Shown: positions 7,162 through 15,427 of the stretch, piece after piece | Numbering within the stretch: the first letter of the stretch is position 1 | How the letters are laid out: every line of letters starts with the position of its first letter | Source: Calditrichota bacterium | GTDB taxonomy: Bacteria; Calditrichota; Calditrichia; RBG-13-44-9 | Length of the DNA: 30,622 nt | NCBI GenBank assembly: GCA_024276455.1 | Contig: JAJRXE010000435.1 | Coordinates: 1 to 30,622, forward strand | Direction: 5' to 3' | Program-made: the position numbers and the translations under genes | The notes under the pieces: model-generated | Seen by the model: only the letters and a program-made list of their open reading frames with translations | Databases searched by the model: none | Told to the model about the DNA's origin: nothing

Positions 7162-8277
7162 CTAATTCTTCCCGGAATTGAAAAATTCAGCAATGCTTTT
7201 CACCACATATTCCAATTGCTGCGGAGTGAGCTCCGCATAAATGGGTAAAGAAACAAACTCTTCTGCACAAGCCTCGGTTACCGGGAAACTCCCCTTCTGG
7301 TAACCTAAAAATTGGTAGGCTTTGGTTAAATGAACTGGAATGGGATAATGAATCCCGCAAAAGATTTCTTTTTTCGCAAGAAAAGAAATCAGGTCATCCC
7401 GTTTGTTGGTGCGAATGGCATAAATATGGTACACGTGCCTGGCATATTCTGCCTCGTGGGGAAGCGTAATTCCCGCGATTTTCCCTAACGCTTCCTCATA
7501 GAACCGGGCGACATTCCGACGCGCTTCATTCCAACGCTCCAGATGTTTTAATTTAACGCTTAACACCGCCCCCTGGAAGCCGTCCATCCGGGCGTTCCAC
7601 CCGATCAGATCGTGATGGTACTTCCGTGGTTGACCGTGGTCTCGCAGCATCCGAACTTTCTGAGCCAACTCTGGATTATTGGTCACCACCGCTCCCGCTT
7701 CGCCATAGGCTCCTAGATTCTTACCCGGATAGAAACTGAAACACCCGACATCTCCGATGGAACCCGCTTTTTTTCCGCGATATTCCGCTCCGTGGGCCTG
7801 ACTGGCATCTTCGATGACATAGAGGCCGTGTTTACGGGCAATTTCCATGATTGGATCCATATCTGCCATCTGCCCAAAAAGATGAACCGGAATAATTGCC
7901 TTTGTTCGGGGAGTAATGACTGCTTCCAACAAATGCGGGTTCATGGTAAGCGTCTCTTGTTCTGCATCCACAAAGACCGGCGTTGCACCGCAGAAACTAA
8001 TCGCCTCTACGGTGGCAATAAAGGTGTTCGGGACGGTAATCACCTCATCCCCGGGACCAATACCCAATCCTAACATGGCCAACCAGAGAGCCGCGGTACC
8101 GCTACTTACCCCGATCGCATGTTCACACCCACAAAAACGAGCGAATTCTTCCTCAAACTGCTTAACGAATGGTCCGCCGGCAAAAGCGGTTCTGTCCAGG
8201 ACCTGTTGCAATGCTGAATCTACGTCCTCTTTAATGGAAAGATACTGAGCTTTTAGATCGAGAAACGGGACTCTCAT
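7162..8277 (-). CDS. DegT/DnrJ/EryC1 family sugar aminotransferase (WbpE-like)
   Basis: A 371-residue fold-type I PLP aminotransferase of the nucleotide-sugar family. Visible are VSSGTAAL (58-65, phosphate binding), VIEDASQAHGA (154-164, Asp157 for the PLP pyridine nitrogen) and FYPGKNLGAYGEAGAV with the PLP Lys186. It would transfer an amino group, usually from glutamate, to a keto sugar nucleotide. The neighbouring Gfo/Idh dehydrogenase and hexapeptide N-acyltransferase make the 3-keto to 3-amino step of the UDP-2,3-diamino-uronic acid pathway (WbpE in Pseudomonas) the best guess. A FdtB/QdtB-like role on dTDP-sugars is also possible. The ATG (8275-8277) has GAGGAGGA upstream and overlaps the TGA of the preceding gene, indicating translational coupling. 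Confidence 0.9.
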   Translation of the reverse strand: MRVPFLDLKAQYLSIKEDVDSALQQVLDRTAFAGGPFVKQFEEEFARFCGCEHAIGVSSGTAALWLAMLGLGIGPGDEVITVPNTFIATVEAISFCGATPVFVDAEQETLTMNPHLLEAVITPRTKAIIPVHLFGQMADMDPIMEIARKHGLYVIEDASQAHGAEYRGKKAGSIGDVGCFSFYPGKNLGAYGEAGAVVTNNPELAQKVRMLRDHGQPRKYHHDLIGWNARMDGFQGAVLSVKLKHLERWNEARRNVARFYEEALGKIAGITLPHEAEYARHVYHIYAIRTNKRDDLISFLAKKEIFCGIHYPIPVHLTKAYQFLGYQKGSFPVTEACAEEFVSLPIYAELTPQQLEYVVKSIAEFFNSGKN

Positions 8278-8762
8278 CTCAATTCCTCCTCTCTAATCTT
8301 GCGCAACACTCTGGCCGGGTTTCCCGCCACCACAGTGTAAGGCGGCACGTCTTTGGTTACCACGCTTCCGGCTCCGATCAGTGCGCCTTCCCCGACCGTA
8401 ATCCCCGCCAACAAAGTCGCACTGGAGCCGATGGAAGCGCCTTACTTCACCAGAGTGGGAATACAGATCCAGTCATCTTCGGTCTGCAATTTTCCGTCCG
8501 CGGTCGTCGCCCGGGGGTAAATATCGTTAATAAAAGTTACATTATGCCCGACAAAGACATTGTCTTCGATGGTGACGCCTTCGCAAATGAAGGTGTGGCT
8601 GGAAATTTTGCAATTTTTCCCGATCTTCGCCCCCTTCTGAATCTCCACAAATGTCCCGATCTTGGTGTTATCTCCGATTTCGCACCCATATAAATTCACA
8701 AAATTGTAAATTTTAACGTTCTTCCCCATTTTAACATCATCGGCAATGCTCACGCACTTCAT
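8274..8762 (-). pseudogene. Hexapeptide N-acyltransferase (WbpD-like) interrupted by one in-frame TAA
   Basis: The reading frame starts at the ATG 8760-8762 (AAGGAGG upstream) and encodes 106 residues of hexapeptide-repeat protein ending IPTLVK. A TAA (8442-8444) follows. The same frame then continues for 55 codons, GASIGSSATL through AGSVVTKDVPPYTVVAGNPARVLRKI, to a TGA that overlaps the next start. The continuation is exactly the expected C-terminal half of UDP-2-acetamido-3-amino-glucuronate N-acetyltransferases (WbpD/WlbB) and FdtC/QdtC relatives. A single base change could therefore explain the stop; there is no frameshift. Both junctions with neighbours are tight ATGA overlaps, so the gene was recently intact. 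It could be a nonsense mutation, a sequencing error or, less likely, readthrough. If truncated, the protein loses coils needed for the trimer active site and CoA binding. Confidence 0.85.
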
Positions 8763-9778
8763 ATTTTAACCTCCTTTCCCCTATGTTTAATCGAATATTG
8801 TGCGGCTTCAAGAATTTTTACAATCATCAACCCTACTTTTCCATCGCTGATGGGGGTCTTGCCATGCTGAATAGAATTCACAATATCCTCCACTTCCACC
8901 GCCAGTGCCTCTCTGGTATCGATTTTAGGACAATACATATCTCCGGTCCGATACTGAATCAAGATGTCGTACACCTGGTCCGATGTGGGTACAATCTCGA
9001 TTCCCTTGTCGTAAATCCGTACTTTCTCGCTGGGTTCGTTGTCGTCCCACACAATCATTCTTTTACTTCCGGCAATCAGAGTCTGCCGGATTTTTACCGG
9101 CGAGAGCCAGTTCACGTGAATATGGGCGATCAGATTGTTCGGATAGTATACTGTGAGGTAAGCCATGTCTTCTAATTTCGTTCCAAAATGGTCTGCCCCC
9201 GTGGCAATGACACTTTCCGGGTATTGATCCAACAGATAATACATAATGGAAATATCATGGGGAGCCAGATCCCACACCACGTTTACGTCATGCTGAAATA
9301 ATCCCAGGTTCACTCTGACGGAATCGAAATAATACAAATCCCCGATTTTTCCTTCCAGAAGCAGTTCTTTCATTTTTTTCACCGCCCCGTGGTACATAAA
9401 CGTGTGGTCAACAAATATCTTTAACCCTTTTTTCTCAGATAGGTTTACCAGTTCTTCAGCCTGTTCGGTCGTGGAAGTCATTGGTTTGGTCAATAGTACG
9501 TGTTTTCCCGCCAGTAACGCTTCCCGGGCAATCTCGTAATGGGTAAACACCGGGGTGCAGATCGCAATTAAATCATTATCGCTCGAATGTACCAGTTCCC
9601 GATAGTCTCTGGTCGATTTTAAAAAGGGGTAAATACTCCGAATCGCATCAATCCGTTCCGAACGAATGTCGCAAATTGAATCAACGCTGGTGTGCGCATT
9701 GGAGATGAAATTGCGAATGATATTCGGTCCCCAATACCCAACCCCAACGACGCTCACTTTAATAAGGTTATCGTTCAT
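8759..9778 (-). CDS. Gfo/Idh/MocA family sugar dehydrogenase (WbpB/WlbA-like)
   Basis: A 339-residue NAD(P)-dependent oxidoreductase. The Rossmann motif VVGVGYWGPN (10-19) is at the N terminus. GKHVLLTKP (91-99) matches the family's GKHVxxEKP motif, with Thr where Glu is usual and the lysine retained. The C-terminal alpha/beta domain contains WDLAPHDISIMYYL, the usual catalytic histidine region (xxPHDxS). Together with the N-acyltransferase and aminotransferase that follow, the expected reaction is oxidation of a UDP-N-acetyl-hexuronate at C3 before transamination. The 6-dehydrogenase (WbpA) needed to make the uronate is not in the window. The ATG at 9778 lies one base after the sugar transferase stop, with AAGGAG inside that gene's end, indicating an operon. 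Confidence 0.88.
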   Translation of the reverse strand: MNDNLIKVSVVGVGYWGPNIIRNFISNAHTSVDSICDIRSERIDAIRSIYPFLKSTRDYRELVHSSDNDLIAICTPVFTHYEIAREALLAGKHVLLTKPMTSTTEQAEELVNLSEKKGLKIFVDHTFMYHGAVKKMKELLLEGKIGDLYYFDSVRVNLGLFQHDVNVVWDLAPHDISIMYYLLDQYPESVIATGADHFGTKLEDMAYLTVYYPNNLIAHIHVNWLSPVKIRQTLIAGSKRMIVWDDNEPSEKVRIYDKGIEIVPTSDQVYDILIQYRTGDMYCPKIDTREALAVEVEDIVNSIQHGKTPISDGKVGLMIVKILEAAQYSIKHRGKEVKI

Positions 9779-9779
9779 T

Positions 9780-11084
9780 TTAACAGGCTCCTTCGCTATT
9801 TAGTATGGCTCCAAAGGTTTTTAGGATAATTTTTAAATCTAAAAGGAGAGATTGTTGCTCCACATATTTCAAATCCAGACGTACCATTTCATCAAACGAG
9901 GTTTTACTGCGGCCATAGACTTGCCACAACCCGGTTATTCCCGGTTTAACCTCCAATACTCGTCGGTAGTGCCAATTTTTATAGACATCCAACTCGTAGG
10001 GAATCGGCGGGCGTGGGCCAACCAGACTCATAGCCCCTTCTAAAACGTTAAAAAATTGAGGGAGCTCGTCTAAACTGGTTTTTCTCAGAAAGCGTCCGAA
10101 TGGGGTAACGCGCGGATCGTTATTGATTTTGTAAAGCGGGCGCTCCCGGGTGCCGTTATTGATTGTTTCCAGGTCGCCAGTAATCAGCCGTTTCACATAC
10201 TCCTGATGGATGGTTTCATCTGTGTCCACTCGCATACTCCGGAACTTTAAAAAGGTAAAACATTTACCCCGATAACCGATCCTTTTCTGCTTAAACAACA
10301 CTGGCCCTCTGGAGGTGAGTTTTATTCCCAGAGCAATGAGAAGCATTAAAGGAGAAAATAAAATAATTCCAATGATTGCCCCCACCACATCCATGATCCG
10401 TTTAAAGAGCTGGTAATCCAAAACCAAAGGCCGGAAAAGCTGTTCCTCCAAGGAAAATGGAGCGGTTAGGGAAATAATTCCGTCGGTCACCGTCACACAA
10501 TGCCAATCAATGTATGGTCGTTTTCTTTCCGTAATTTCGTATTTTAAGTTGTTTTTAATGGAATACTCTTTATTTAAAAAACTCAAATTTCTGATAATCA
10601 CCGGATACCCCTGGATACTGTCGATGTTGTTCACCTGATTAACCGGATAGGAAGAAATCACTACCGAATTAATCAACCGAATATAATCCGAACGATCATT
10701 CTTATCAAAATGATTAAAGAGAACCTTTATTAGCTTTTCTACAAAAAATTTAGCCCCGTCCATCGAAGTATCCACCAAAAGAATTCCGATTTTGTAATTG
10801 TTGAGAATCGACTTCACATCGTAATCCCGCGTATTTTCCGTTAGCAAATTTAAAAACTTTTCCAGGAAAGCATAATACTCGTTTTCAGAAATTTGATGTT
10901 GCGTCCGGGAATTCTCTCCCAGGTCAATCAAAATAAACGCCAAGGGAGAACCGCTCCGGTCGCTCCGATTGCGCTCTTTTTTTAGGATATCGTGAAACTC
11001 CTGGCTTGAATACCAGCCGTTTCTTTTACTCAATACCGGACTGGTAAGAATTTTTTCGAACACATCTCTCCGTTGGCGAAACAT
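9780..11084 (-). CDS. Polyprenyl-phosphate sugar-1-phosphate transferase with degenerate GGDEF-like domain
   Basis: A 434-residue protein in two parts. Residues 224-434 are a bacterial sugar transferase (WbaP/WcaJ/PglC superfamily): a membrane-associated helix (about 229-255), KFRSM (280-284), the DE pair in SLDELPQFFNVL, SLVGPRPP and GLWQV. It would start repeat-unit synthesis by linking a sugar phosphate to undecaprenyl phosphate. Instead of the usual multi-span N terminus, residues about 25-148 resemble a GGDEF domain (LKKERNRSDRSGSPLAFILIDL, then RDYDVKSILNNYKIGILLVDTSMDGA), with NNYKI where GGDEF should be. The domain therefore should not make c-di-GMP but might bind nucleotide or partners. 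ATG at 11084, GGAGG-type site upstream. It is co-directional with the Wzc-like gene and may be regulated through its odd N terminus. Confidence 0.88.
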   Translation of the reverse strand: MFRQRRDVFEKILTSPVLSKRNGWYSSQEFHDILKKERNRSDRSGSPLAFILIDLGENSRTQHQISENEYYAFLEKFLNLLTENTRDYDVKSILNNYKIGILLVDTSMDGAKFFVEKLIKVLFNHFDKNDRSDYIRLINSVVISSYPVNQVNNIDSIQGYPVIIRNLSFLNKEYSIKNNLKYEITERKRPYIDWHCVTVTDGIISLTAPFSLEEQLFRPLVLDYQLFKRIMDVVGAIIGIILFSPLMLLIALGIKLTSRGPVLFKQKRIGYRGKCFTFLKFRSMRVDTDETIHQEYVKRLITGDLETINNGTRERPLYKINNDPRVTPFGRFLRKTSLDELPQFFNVLEGAMSLVGPRPPIPYELDVYKNWHYRRVLEVKPGITGLWQVYGRSKTSFDEMVRLDLKYVEQQSLLLDLKIILKTFGAILNSEGAC

Positions 11085-11178
11085 ATGGCTTACCCCCTCC
11101 GCCTATATATTTTCCATTAATGTGAACAAATTTTAAATTTCCAATTTCGGTGAGTTATTCCATAAATCGATTTAAATC

Positions 11179-13677
11179 TTATGTATTTTTCTTATCTGTC
11201 GGGAGTTTCGAACCAGCTTTGTCTTTGTAGGAATACCCATATCCGTATCCATATTTGTAGCGATAGGACGACTTTTCTATATTGCAGTCGTTCACCACAA
11301 AACCACGAATGTACATGTGGTTCTGGGTAATCTCCTCAATTGCCCAATCCACTGCAAATTTGAAGGTGTGGTTGGGCTTAATAATCAAAACAACGTTCTT
11401 AATTATTTTCCCCAATACTAACACGTCCACAATACGGGTAATGGGCGGGGTGTCTATTAAGATCACATCATAATCACTGATTATTTTAAACAGACTTTCC
11501 AGGCGAGCGGATTCCAATAATTCACTGGATTGTTCGGTTACTCCCCCTGCTGGAATGATTCCCAGGTTCCGCAAAGAGCGAGCTCCATTATTCCATTCCG
11601 CGAAGGGATAATAAATTTCCGGATGGGGACTATTCTGGGAAAGATACTGCATTAAGCCTGAAGTATGCAGTGGAATATTAAAATAACTACCTAACTTGGA
11701 TTTTCGCAAATCGCAATCAATGATGAGGGTTTTCATTCCGGTTTGGGCAAATAAGATACCGAGATTGGAAACAATGGTGGTTTTTCCGGAATCCTCTTCA
11801 CAACTGGTAAACATGATGATCTTTTTTCCGGAGGTCTGAGAAGGAATGAGCGATTCGAGCGTAAAATCTTCGATTAAACTCATAATTTTTGTTTTTAAAA
11901 CCCGATACGGTTCCTTGAACCCCACGGATTCATCCATTAAAACCACAAATTTTTCTTCCAGAGACTTCGCTGAGTCGACGGTTTTCTTAAGCGTTTTGGA
12001 ATAAGGTGGAATAATCGCCAGCAAAGGATAATGATATTTTTCCTGCACCTCTTCAATATCGTTTATTCGAGGATTGCGAAAGTCAATAATCACCGCAAGG
12101 ATCAACCCCACAATCAAACCAAAAAACAATCCTATTGCCAGGTTCAACTTTTTCCGGGGGAATACCGGTTTTAACGGTACATGGGCCCGATCCACCAGAA
12201 CAATGTCTTGCAATTTGGACAACTCTGCAATCCGCATCTCTTCCCGTTTATCCAGCAGCATGGTGAAGATTTTCTCGTAAACCATTTTTTCACGCAACAA
12301 CTCGGCCAACCGGGTTTCATAAACCGGTAATTCCTGCATCCGGCTGGTGTAATTTTGAATTAATCTGCGGAAATCCCGTTGCTTTTTCTTTAAGGAATTG
12401 ATGATGATGGTGTAAGCCGTAATGGTATTTTCGTTGTATTTGGTTAATTTTTCTTTGATTTGCTTAATTTGATTATTCAGAATCACCACATCGGGATGGG
12501 TCTCTTTCCGGCGCTGGAGCAGTTCCAACCGTTTCAATTCCAGATCCGAAAGCTCCCGAAGTAAGGACGAAAAAGGAGAAGCACTTTCATCCTTCTTGCC
12601 CGGAGTTAAATAAGTCTGGTCGAAGTAACCTTTCTGGGCCAACTCAACCTTCATTTGCTTCAGCTTGTTCTCAAATTCGGCTAATTCCAGATCTGTTTTT
12701 ATTTTTTCAGCCTGAAGAGTACTCAGGAAATCCACCAGATTTTTAGAGTTGTCGTCCATTTTAATGATCTTATTCTGCGACTTAAACAGACTCAATTCCT
12801 CTTCGGCCTTTTTTAATTTTTTCGATATGTCCTGCAATTGCTCATCGATGAAATTGTAGGAATAGCGAATGGTTTGCTGTTTTTGTTCCCAGCGATTTTT
12901 GCGGTAAACGTCGGCAATTGTGTTGGCAATGATTGCGGCGGTTTGCGGAGATTTTGCCCGTACGGAAATTTCAATCAGTTCTGTTTTAGGTCTGTTTTTA
13001 ATTTTAATGGCTCGTTTCAACAGTTCCAACTCTTCGAAGAAATCAATAACCGTTAAATAAATTTTGCTCCCTTTTTTTACCTTTGGCCAGGCAAAGGCAA
13101 ATTTTACCTCGGGGGTTTCGAAGTGCACTAACGGAGTGGAATCGTTAACTGCCACCGATTGCAACAATTTTTTACCCTTCGCGTCGTAAATCGCGAAGGT
13201 GAAGGTCCCCGTTTTTTCGACAAAATATCTTTTTTTCCCTTTCACCGGCAAAATGGTTACATCCGCAAAGTGAGGCGTCCACCCGGAATTTTCCGGACGG
13301 TATTCATTCTCATATTGAATAAACGGAACTTTCAAATTCACTGTTTTTTGCGTTGGGATTTCAATTTTGTCAATAATGAAATTTAATTTCAGATCTTTTA
13401 CCACCTCTTCTAAGACGGTGCGGGTTTTAATAATCTCGATTTCGGTCTCGATCTCGTCCAGAGAACGGATATACAGAAGTTCCTGGATTTCACTACTTAC
13501 TCCTTCTTTCGAGACTTTCTCTTTCTTTAACAGAACGGAAGATTCGTATTTAGGGGGAACAAGTTGATTAAACAGCATGGCTCCCACAAGTACCACCCCC
13601 ATAGCCACAAAAATCACCCGTTTCTGTCGATTGAGGATGCGGAAAACATCACTTAGCGTAATTTCTTTGTTTAACAT
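11179..13677 (-). CDS. Wzc-like polysaccharide co-polymerase with BY-kinase domain
   Basis: An 832-residue inner-membrane protein. The first membrane span is near residues 20-40, followed by a Wzz-type domain. A long periplasmic coiled-coil region follows (about 260-490). PLKPVFPRKK precedes the second span (511-531). The cytosolic C terminus is a bacterial tyrosine kinase: Walker A TSCEEDSGKTT (624-634), Walker A' LIIDCDLRKSKLG (651-663), Walker B DVILIDTPP (737-745). The C-terminal tyrosine cluster is unusually regular, with tyrosine at every second residue from 805 to 817 (seven in all), the likely autophosphorylation tail. It would control chain length and export by cycling phosphorylation with the OPX protein encoded just upstream. 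ATG 13677 has TGAGGT before it. No cognate phosphatase (Wzb) is visible. Confidence 0.93.
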   Translation of the reverse strand: MLNKEITLSDVFRILNRQKRVIFVAMGVVLVGAMLFNQLVPPKYESSVLLKKEKVSKEGVSSEIQELLYIRSLDEIETEIEIIKTRTVLEEVVKDLKLNFIIDKIEIPTQKTVNLKVPFIQYENEYRPENSGWTPHFADVTILPVKGKKRYFVEKTGTFTFAIYDAKGKKLLQSVAVNDSTPLVHFETPEVKFAFAWPKVKKGSKIYLTVIDFFEELELLKRAIKIKNRPKTELIEISVRAKSPQTAAIIANTIADVYRKNRWEQKQQTIRYSYNFIDEQLQDISKKLKKAEEELSLFKSQNKIIKMDDNSKNLVDFLSTLQAEKIKTDLELAEFENKLKQMKVELAQKGYFDQTYLTPGKKDESASPFSSLLRELSDLELKRLELLQRRKETHPDVVILNNQIKQIKEKLTKYNENTITAYTIIINSLKKKQRDFRRLIQNYTSRMQELPVYETRLAELLREKMVYEKIFTMLLDKREEMRIAELSKLQDIVLVDRAHVPLKPVFPRKKLNLAIGLFFGLIVGLILAVIIDFRNPRINDIEEVQEKYHYPLLAIIPPYSKTLKKTVDSAKSLEEKFVVLMDESVGFKEPYRVLKTKIMSLIEDFTLESLIPSQTSGKKIIMFTSCEEDSGKTTIVSNLGILFAQTGMKTLIIDCDLRKSKLGSYFNIPLHTSGLMQYLSQNSPHPEIYYPFAEWNNGARSLRNLGIIPAGGVTEQSSELLESARLESLFKIISDYDVILIDTPPITRIVDVLVLGKIIKNVVLIIKPNHTFKFAVDWAIEEITQNHMYIRGFVVNDCNIEKSSYRYKYGYGYGYSYKDKAGSKLPTDKKNT

Positions 13678-13712
13678 GATTCAATAACCTCATTTAACAT
13701 GGTAACCTTCAA

Positions 13713-14321
13713 TTAGCGGGTGGAAACGGTAATAATGGTCACCAGAATAATCGTGGCAGCCGAAATAATGACCGAAGCATTCCGTACTCCGACCCACCAT
13801 TTTCGCGGTACATAAATCCGATCGCCGGATTTCAACCCGATTTCCTGCAATTTACGGCCCTTTTCCAGAATGTCCTGGGCATTGATGTTAATACGTTTCT
13901 CCCCGCGGGTAAAATAAATCTTCTCAAGATTAGCATCGGAGGTTTCCCCACCAGCCATGGCGATTACATCCGAGAGCTTTTCCACTCCGGTCACATAATA
14001 AAGACCGGGGGATTTTACTTCTCCCAAAATACTGATTTTAAAGAGCGGTTGAACGGTGAGTTCGGGATTGCGGTAAAGGGAATCGTATTTCGTTACAATT
14101 TCCTGTCTGACATCTTCAAAATTGCGTGCCGTCGCTTCCACCAGTCCGATGTAGGGCAATTGGATGTAACCATCCGCCTGGATAAAATAATCTCCCGAGA
14201 TGGGATCTGAAATGTTGAAAAAGGTAATTCGCACCCCATCTCCAATGTTTAACTGCTGCGCCATCACAACCAGGGGAAAACAAATTCCCAACAGAAGGAT
14301 TAATTCAATCGATTTTCTCAT
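13713..14321 (-). CDS. OPX-type polysaccharide export protein with C-terminal membrane segment
   Basis: A 202-residue exported protein. A signal sequence (MRKSIELILLLGICFPLVVMA) is followed by a Poly_export domain (LNIGDGVRITFFNISDP, then YFIQADGYIQLPYIGLV) and an SLBB-like segment (ISILGEVKSPGLYYV, then LSDVIAMAGG). The C terminus VGVRNASVIISAATIILVTIITVSTR looks like a transmembrane helix. No lipobox cysteine is present at the predicted cleavage site, so it is probably not a lipoprotein. It is half the size of E. coli Wza, resembling short single-SLBB OPX proteins. It would form or connect to the outer-membrane channel for the polysaccharide together with the Wzc-like protein. ATG 14321 has GAGG upstream. 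It appears to be the first structural gene of the locus after the regulators. Confidence 0.88.
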   Translation of the reverse strand: MRKSIELILLLGICFPLVVMAQQLNIGDGVRITFFNISDPISGDYFIQADGYIQLPYIGLVEATARNFEDVRQEIVTKYDSLYRNPELTVQPLFKISILGEVKSPGLYYVTGVEKLSDVIAMAGGETSDANLEKIYFTRGEKRININAQDILEKGRKLQEIGLKSGDRIYVPRKWWVGVRNASVIISAATIILVTIITVSTR

Positions 14322-14518
14322 TCCCCAAAACCTCTTTTTTAATGCTTCTTAATGTAAAAATATAGCTCCGCCTGGTGGGTTACATTAACTCATCCCCACA
14401 AAGGAAAGTAAATCAATACCATGTATATTGAAACGTTCGAATGTGTGCGAATCTGGTGGAGTTAATTCCTTAGAAATCTGCCGAACCGCTATCTCTTCAC
14501 AAGAATTAAATTTTTATA
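14322..14518 (-). other. Intergenic region upstream of the export genes
   Basis: This 197-base non-coding stretch separates the AraC-like gene from the OPX gene on the same strand. It is A+T rich near the OPX gene and could contain the promoter of the polysaccharide operon controlled by the adjacent regulators. No strong terminator hairpin and no clear -35/-10 pair could be read, so the assignment rests only on position. Confidence 0.3.
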
Positions 14519-15247
14519 TTAAAATAGCGTTTTTTGTCGCCAGGATTCTCCATGTCGATTCTTAAACGATCGACTAAAACCGGATACACTATTGTAGTCC
14601 ATCGATTTATACAACACTGCCGGCCGCAATCGATATTTGGCAACCAATATATCTTCGTAATGGGAAAGCAATTCGCGTTTGAAATTGCGGAAATTTAGTT
14701 TGAAATAACATTTAAATTCAGCCCGGAAATGGCTTTCCGAGATGTTTAAATGTTTAGAGAGATTAGCAATATTAAAACAATTTAACGGATGTTCCTCAAT
14801 GTAATTAAGAATCCGCTTGGCTCTGCTGGGAAGATCGTCGCGATTCTGAGGAATCAACTCCACCGGGATCCGCTTCCAGTGTACCTGCCACAGCTGGTCT
14901 AAAAAACTGAGGAAATCGCAGATTCTGTTCTCGCCCACAAAACAGGAATTCACTCCAATCTGGTACAGCGTAAAAACCTGTTTTTTGGTCAGCGCCGGAC
15001 TGGCGTAAACAAGATGCGTCAGGGGGAATAAATTCCGAATCAATTTTAACGTTCGAACGGTATCGGGTTTAAATTTTTGCCCCAGTAAAATAAAATGCCA
15101 CTCGGTGTCTTCGACCGCAAACGACGTTAAAATAGGATATATGTGGAGGGAACGGAATACTTTAATATTCCATTTTAATAATTTATCACTTATCCGGAAA
15201 CATTTACGATTCTCGTTGGGATGAATAAAAATCATAAGATTAGGCAC
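14519..15247 (-). CDS. AraC-type regulator with pseudo-receiver-like N terminus
   Basis: A 242-residue protein. Residues about 140-240 form a two-helix-turn-helix AraC-like DNA-binding domain: RAKRILNYIEEHP, NIANLSKHLNISESHFRAEFK (first HTH), then the second HTH ending MDYNSVSGFSRSFKNRHGESW. Residues 1-130 look like a receiver-type alpha/beta fold (EWHFILLGQKF, LTHLVYASPAL, VNSCFVGENR) without an obvious phospho-acceptor aspartate, so it may sense something other than phosphorylation. The GTG at 15245-15247 is chosen because GGAGGAGG lies about 7 bases upstream; the ATG four codons later is less well placed. The upstream gene encodes a shorter relative sharing VGENR and WK-IP. Its position before the export genes suggests it controls this polysaccharide locus. 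Confidence 0.8.
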   Translation of the reverse strand: MPNLMIFIHPNENRKCFRISDKLLKWNIKVFRSLHIYPILTSFAVEDTEWHFILLGQKFKPDTVRTLKLIRNLFPLTHLVYASPALTKKQVFTLYQIGVNSCFVGENRICDFLSFLDQLWQVHWKRIPVELIPQNRDDLPSRAKRILNYIEEHPLNCFNIANLSKHLNISESHFRAEFKCYFKLNFRNFKRELLSHYEDILVAKYRLRPAVLYKSMDYNSVSGFSRSFKNRHGESWRQKTLF

Positions 15248-15278
15248 TTAATCGCCTCCTCCCAGCCAGACCAAAATA

Positions 15279-15318
15279 TCAGTGAATTCAACAATCGAAT
15301 TTTATTTAAATTCACTGA
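15279..15318. promoter_or_regulatory. 10-bp perfect inverted repeat upstream of the AraC-like gene
   Basis: TCAGTGAATT (15279-15288) and AATTCACTGA (15309-15318) are exact reverse complements separated by 20 A+T-rich bases. The element lies 32-71 bases upstream of the GTG of the AraC-like regulator. It could be an operator, perhaps for autoregulation by one of the two adjacent regulators, or a leader hairpin. It lacks a following T-run in either direction, so it is not a typical terminator. Confidence 0.5.
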
Positions 15319-15427
15319 ATTTTAACGAATATTTAACAATAATTCCAAACAATTTTTACCTACTTTTTATCAAATTCGATGAAAAAATAAATCGGTGTGG
15401 TATTTCAAAAATTAAGAAAGAGTATAA

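Noticed and set aside
8442..8444. Genome-wide recoding of TAA as a sense codon
   Set aside because: Other genes here end normally at TAA and none of the other real genes contains an internal TAA.
8274..8762. Frameshift in the N-acyltransferase
   Set aside because: The sequence after the stop continues in the same frame, so it is a nonsense codon, not a frameshift.
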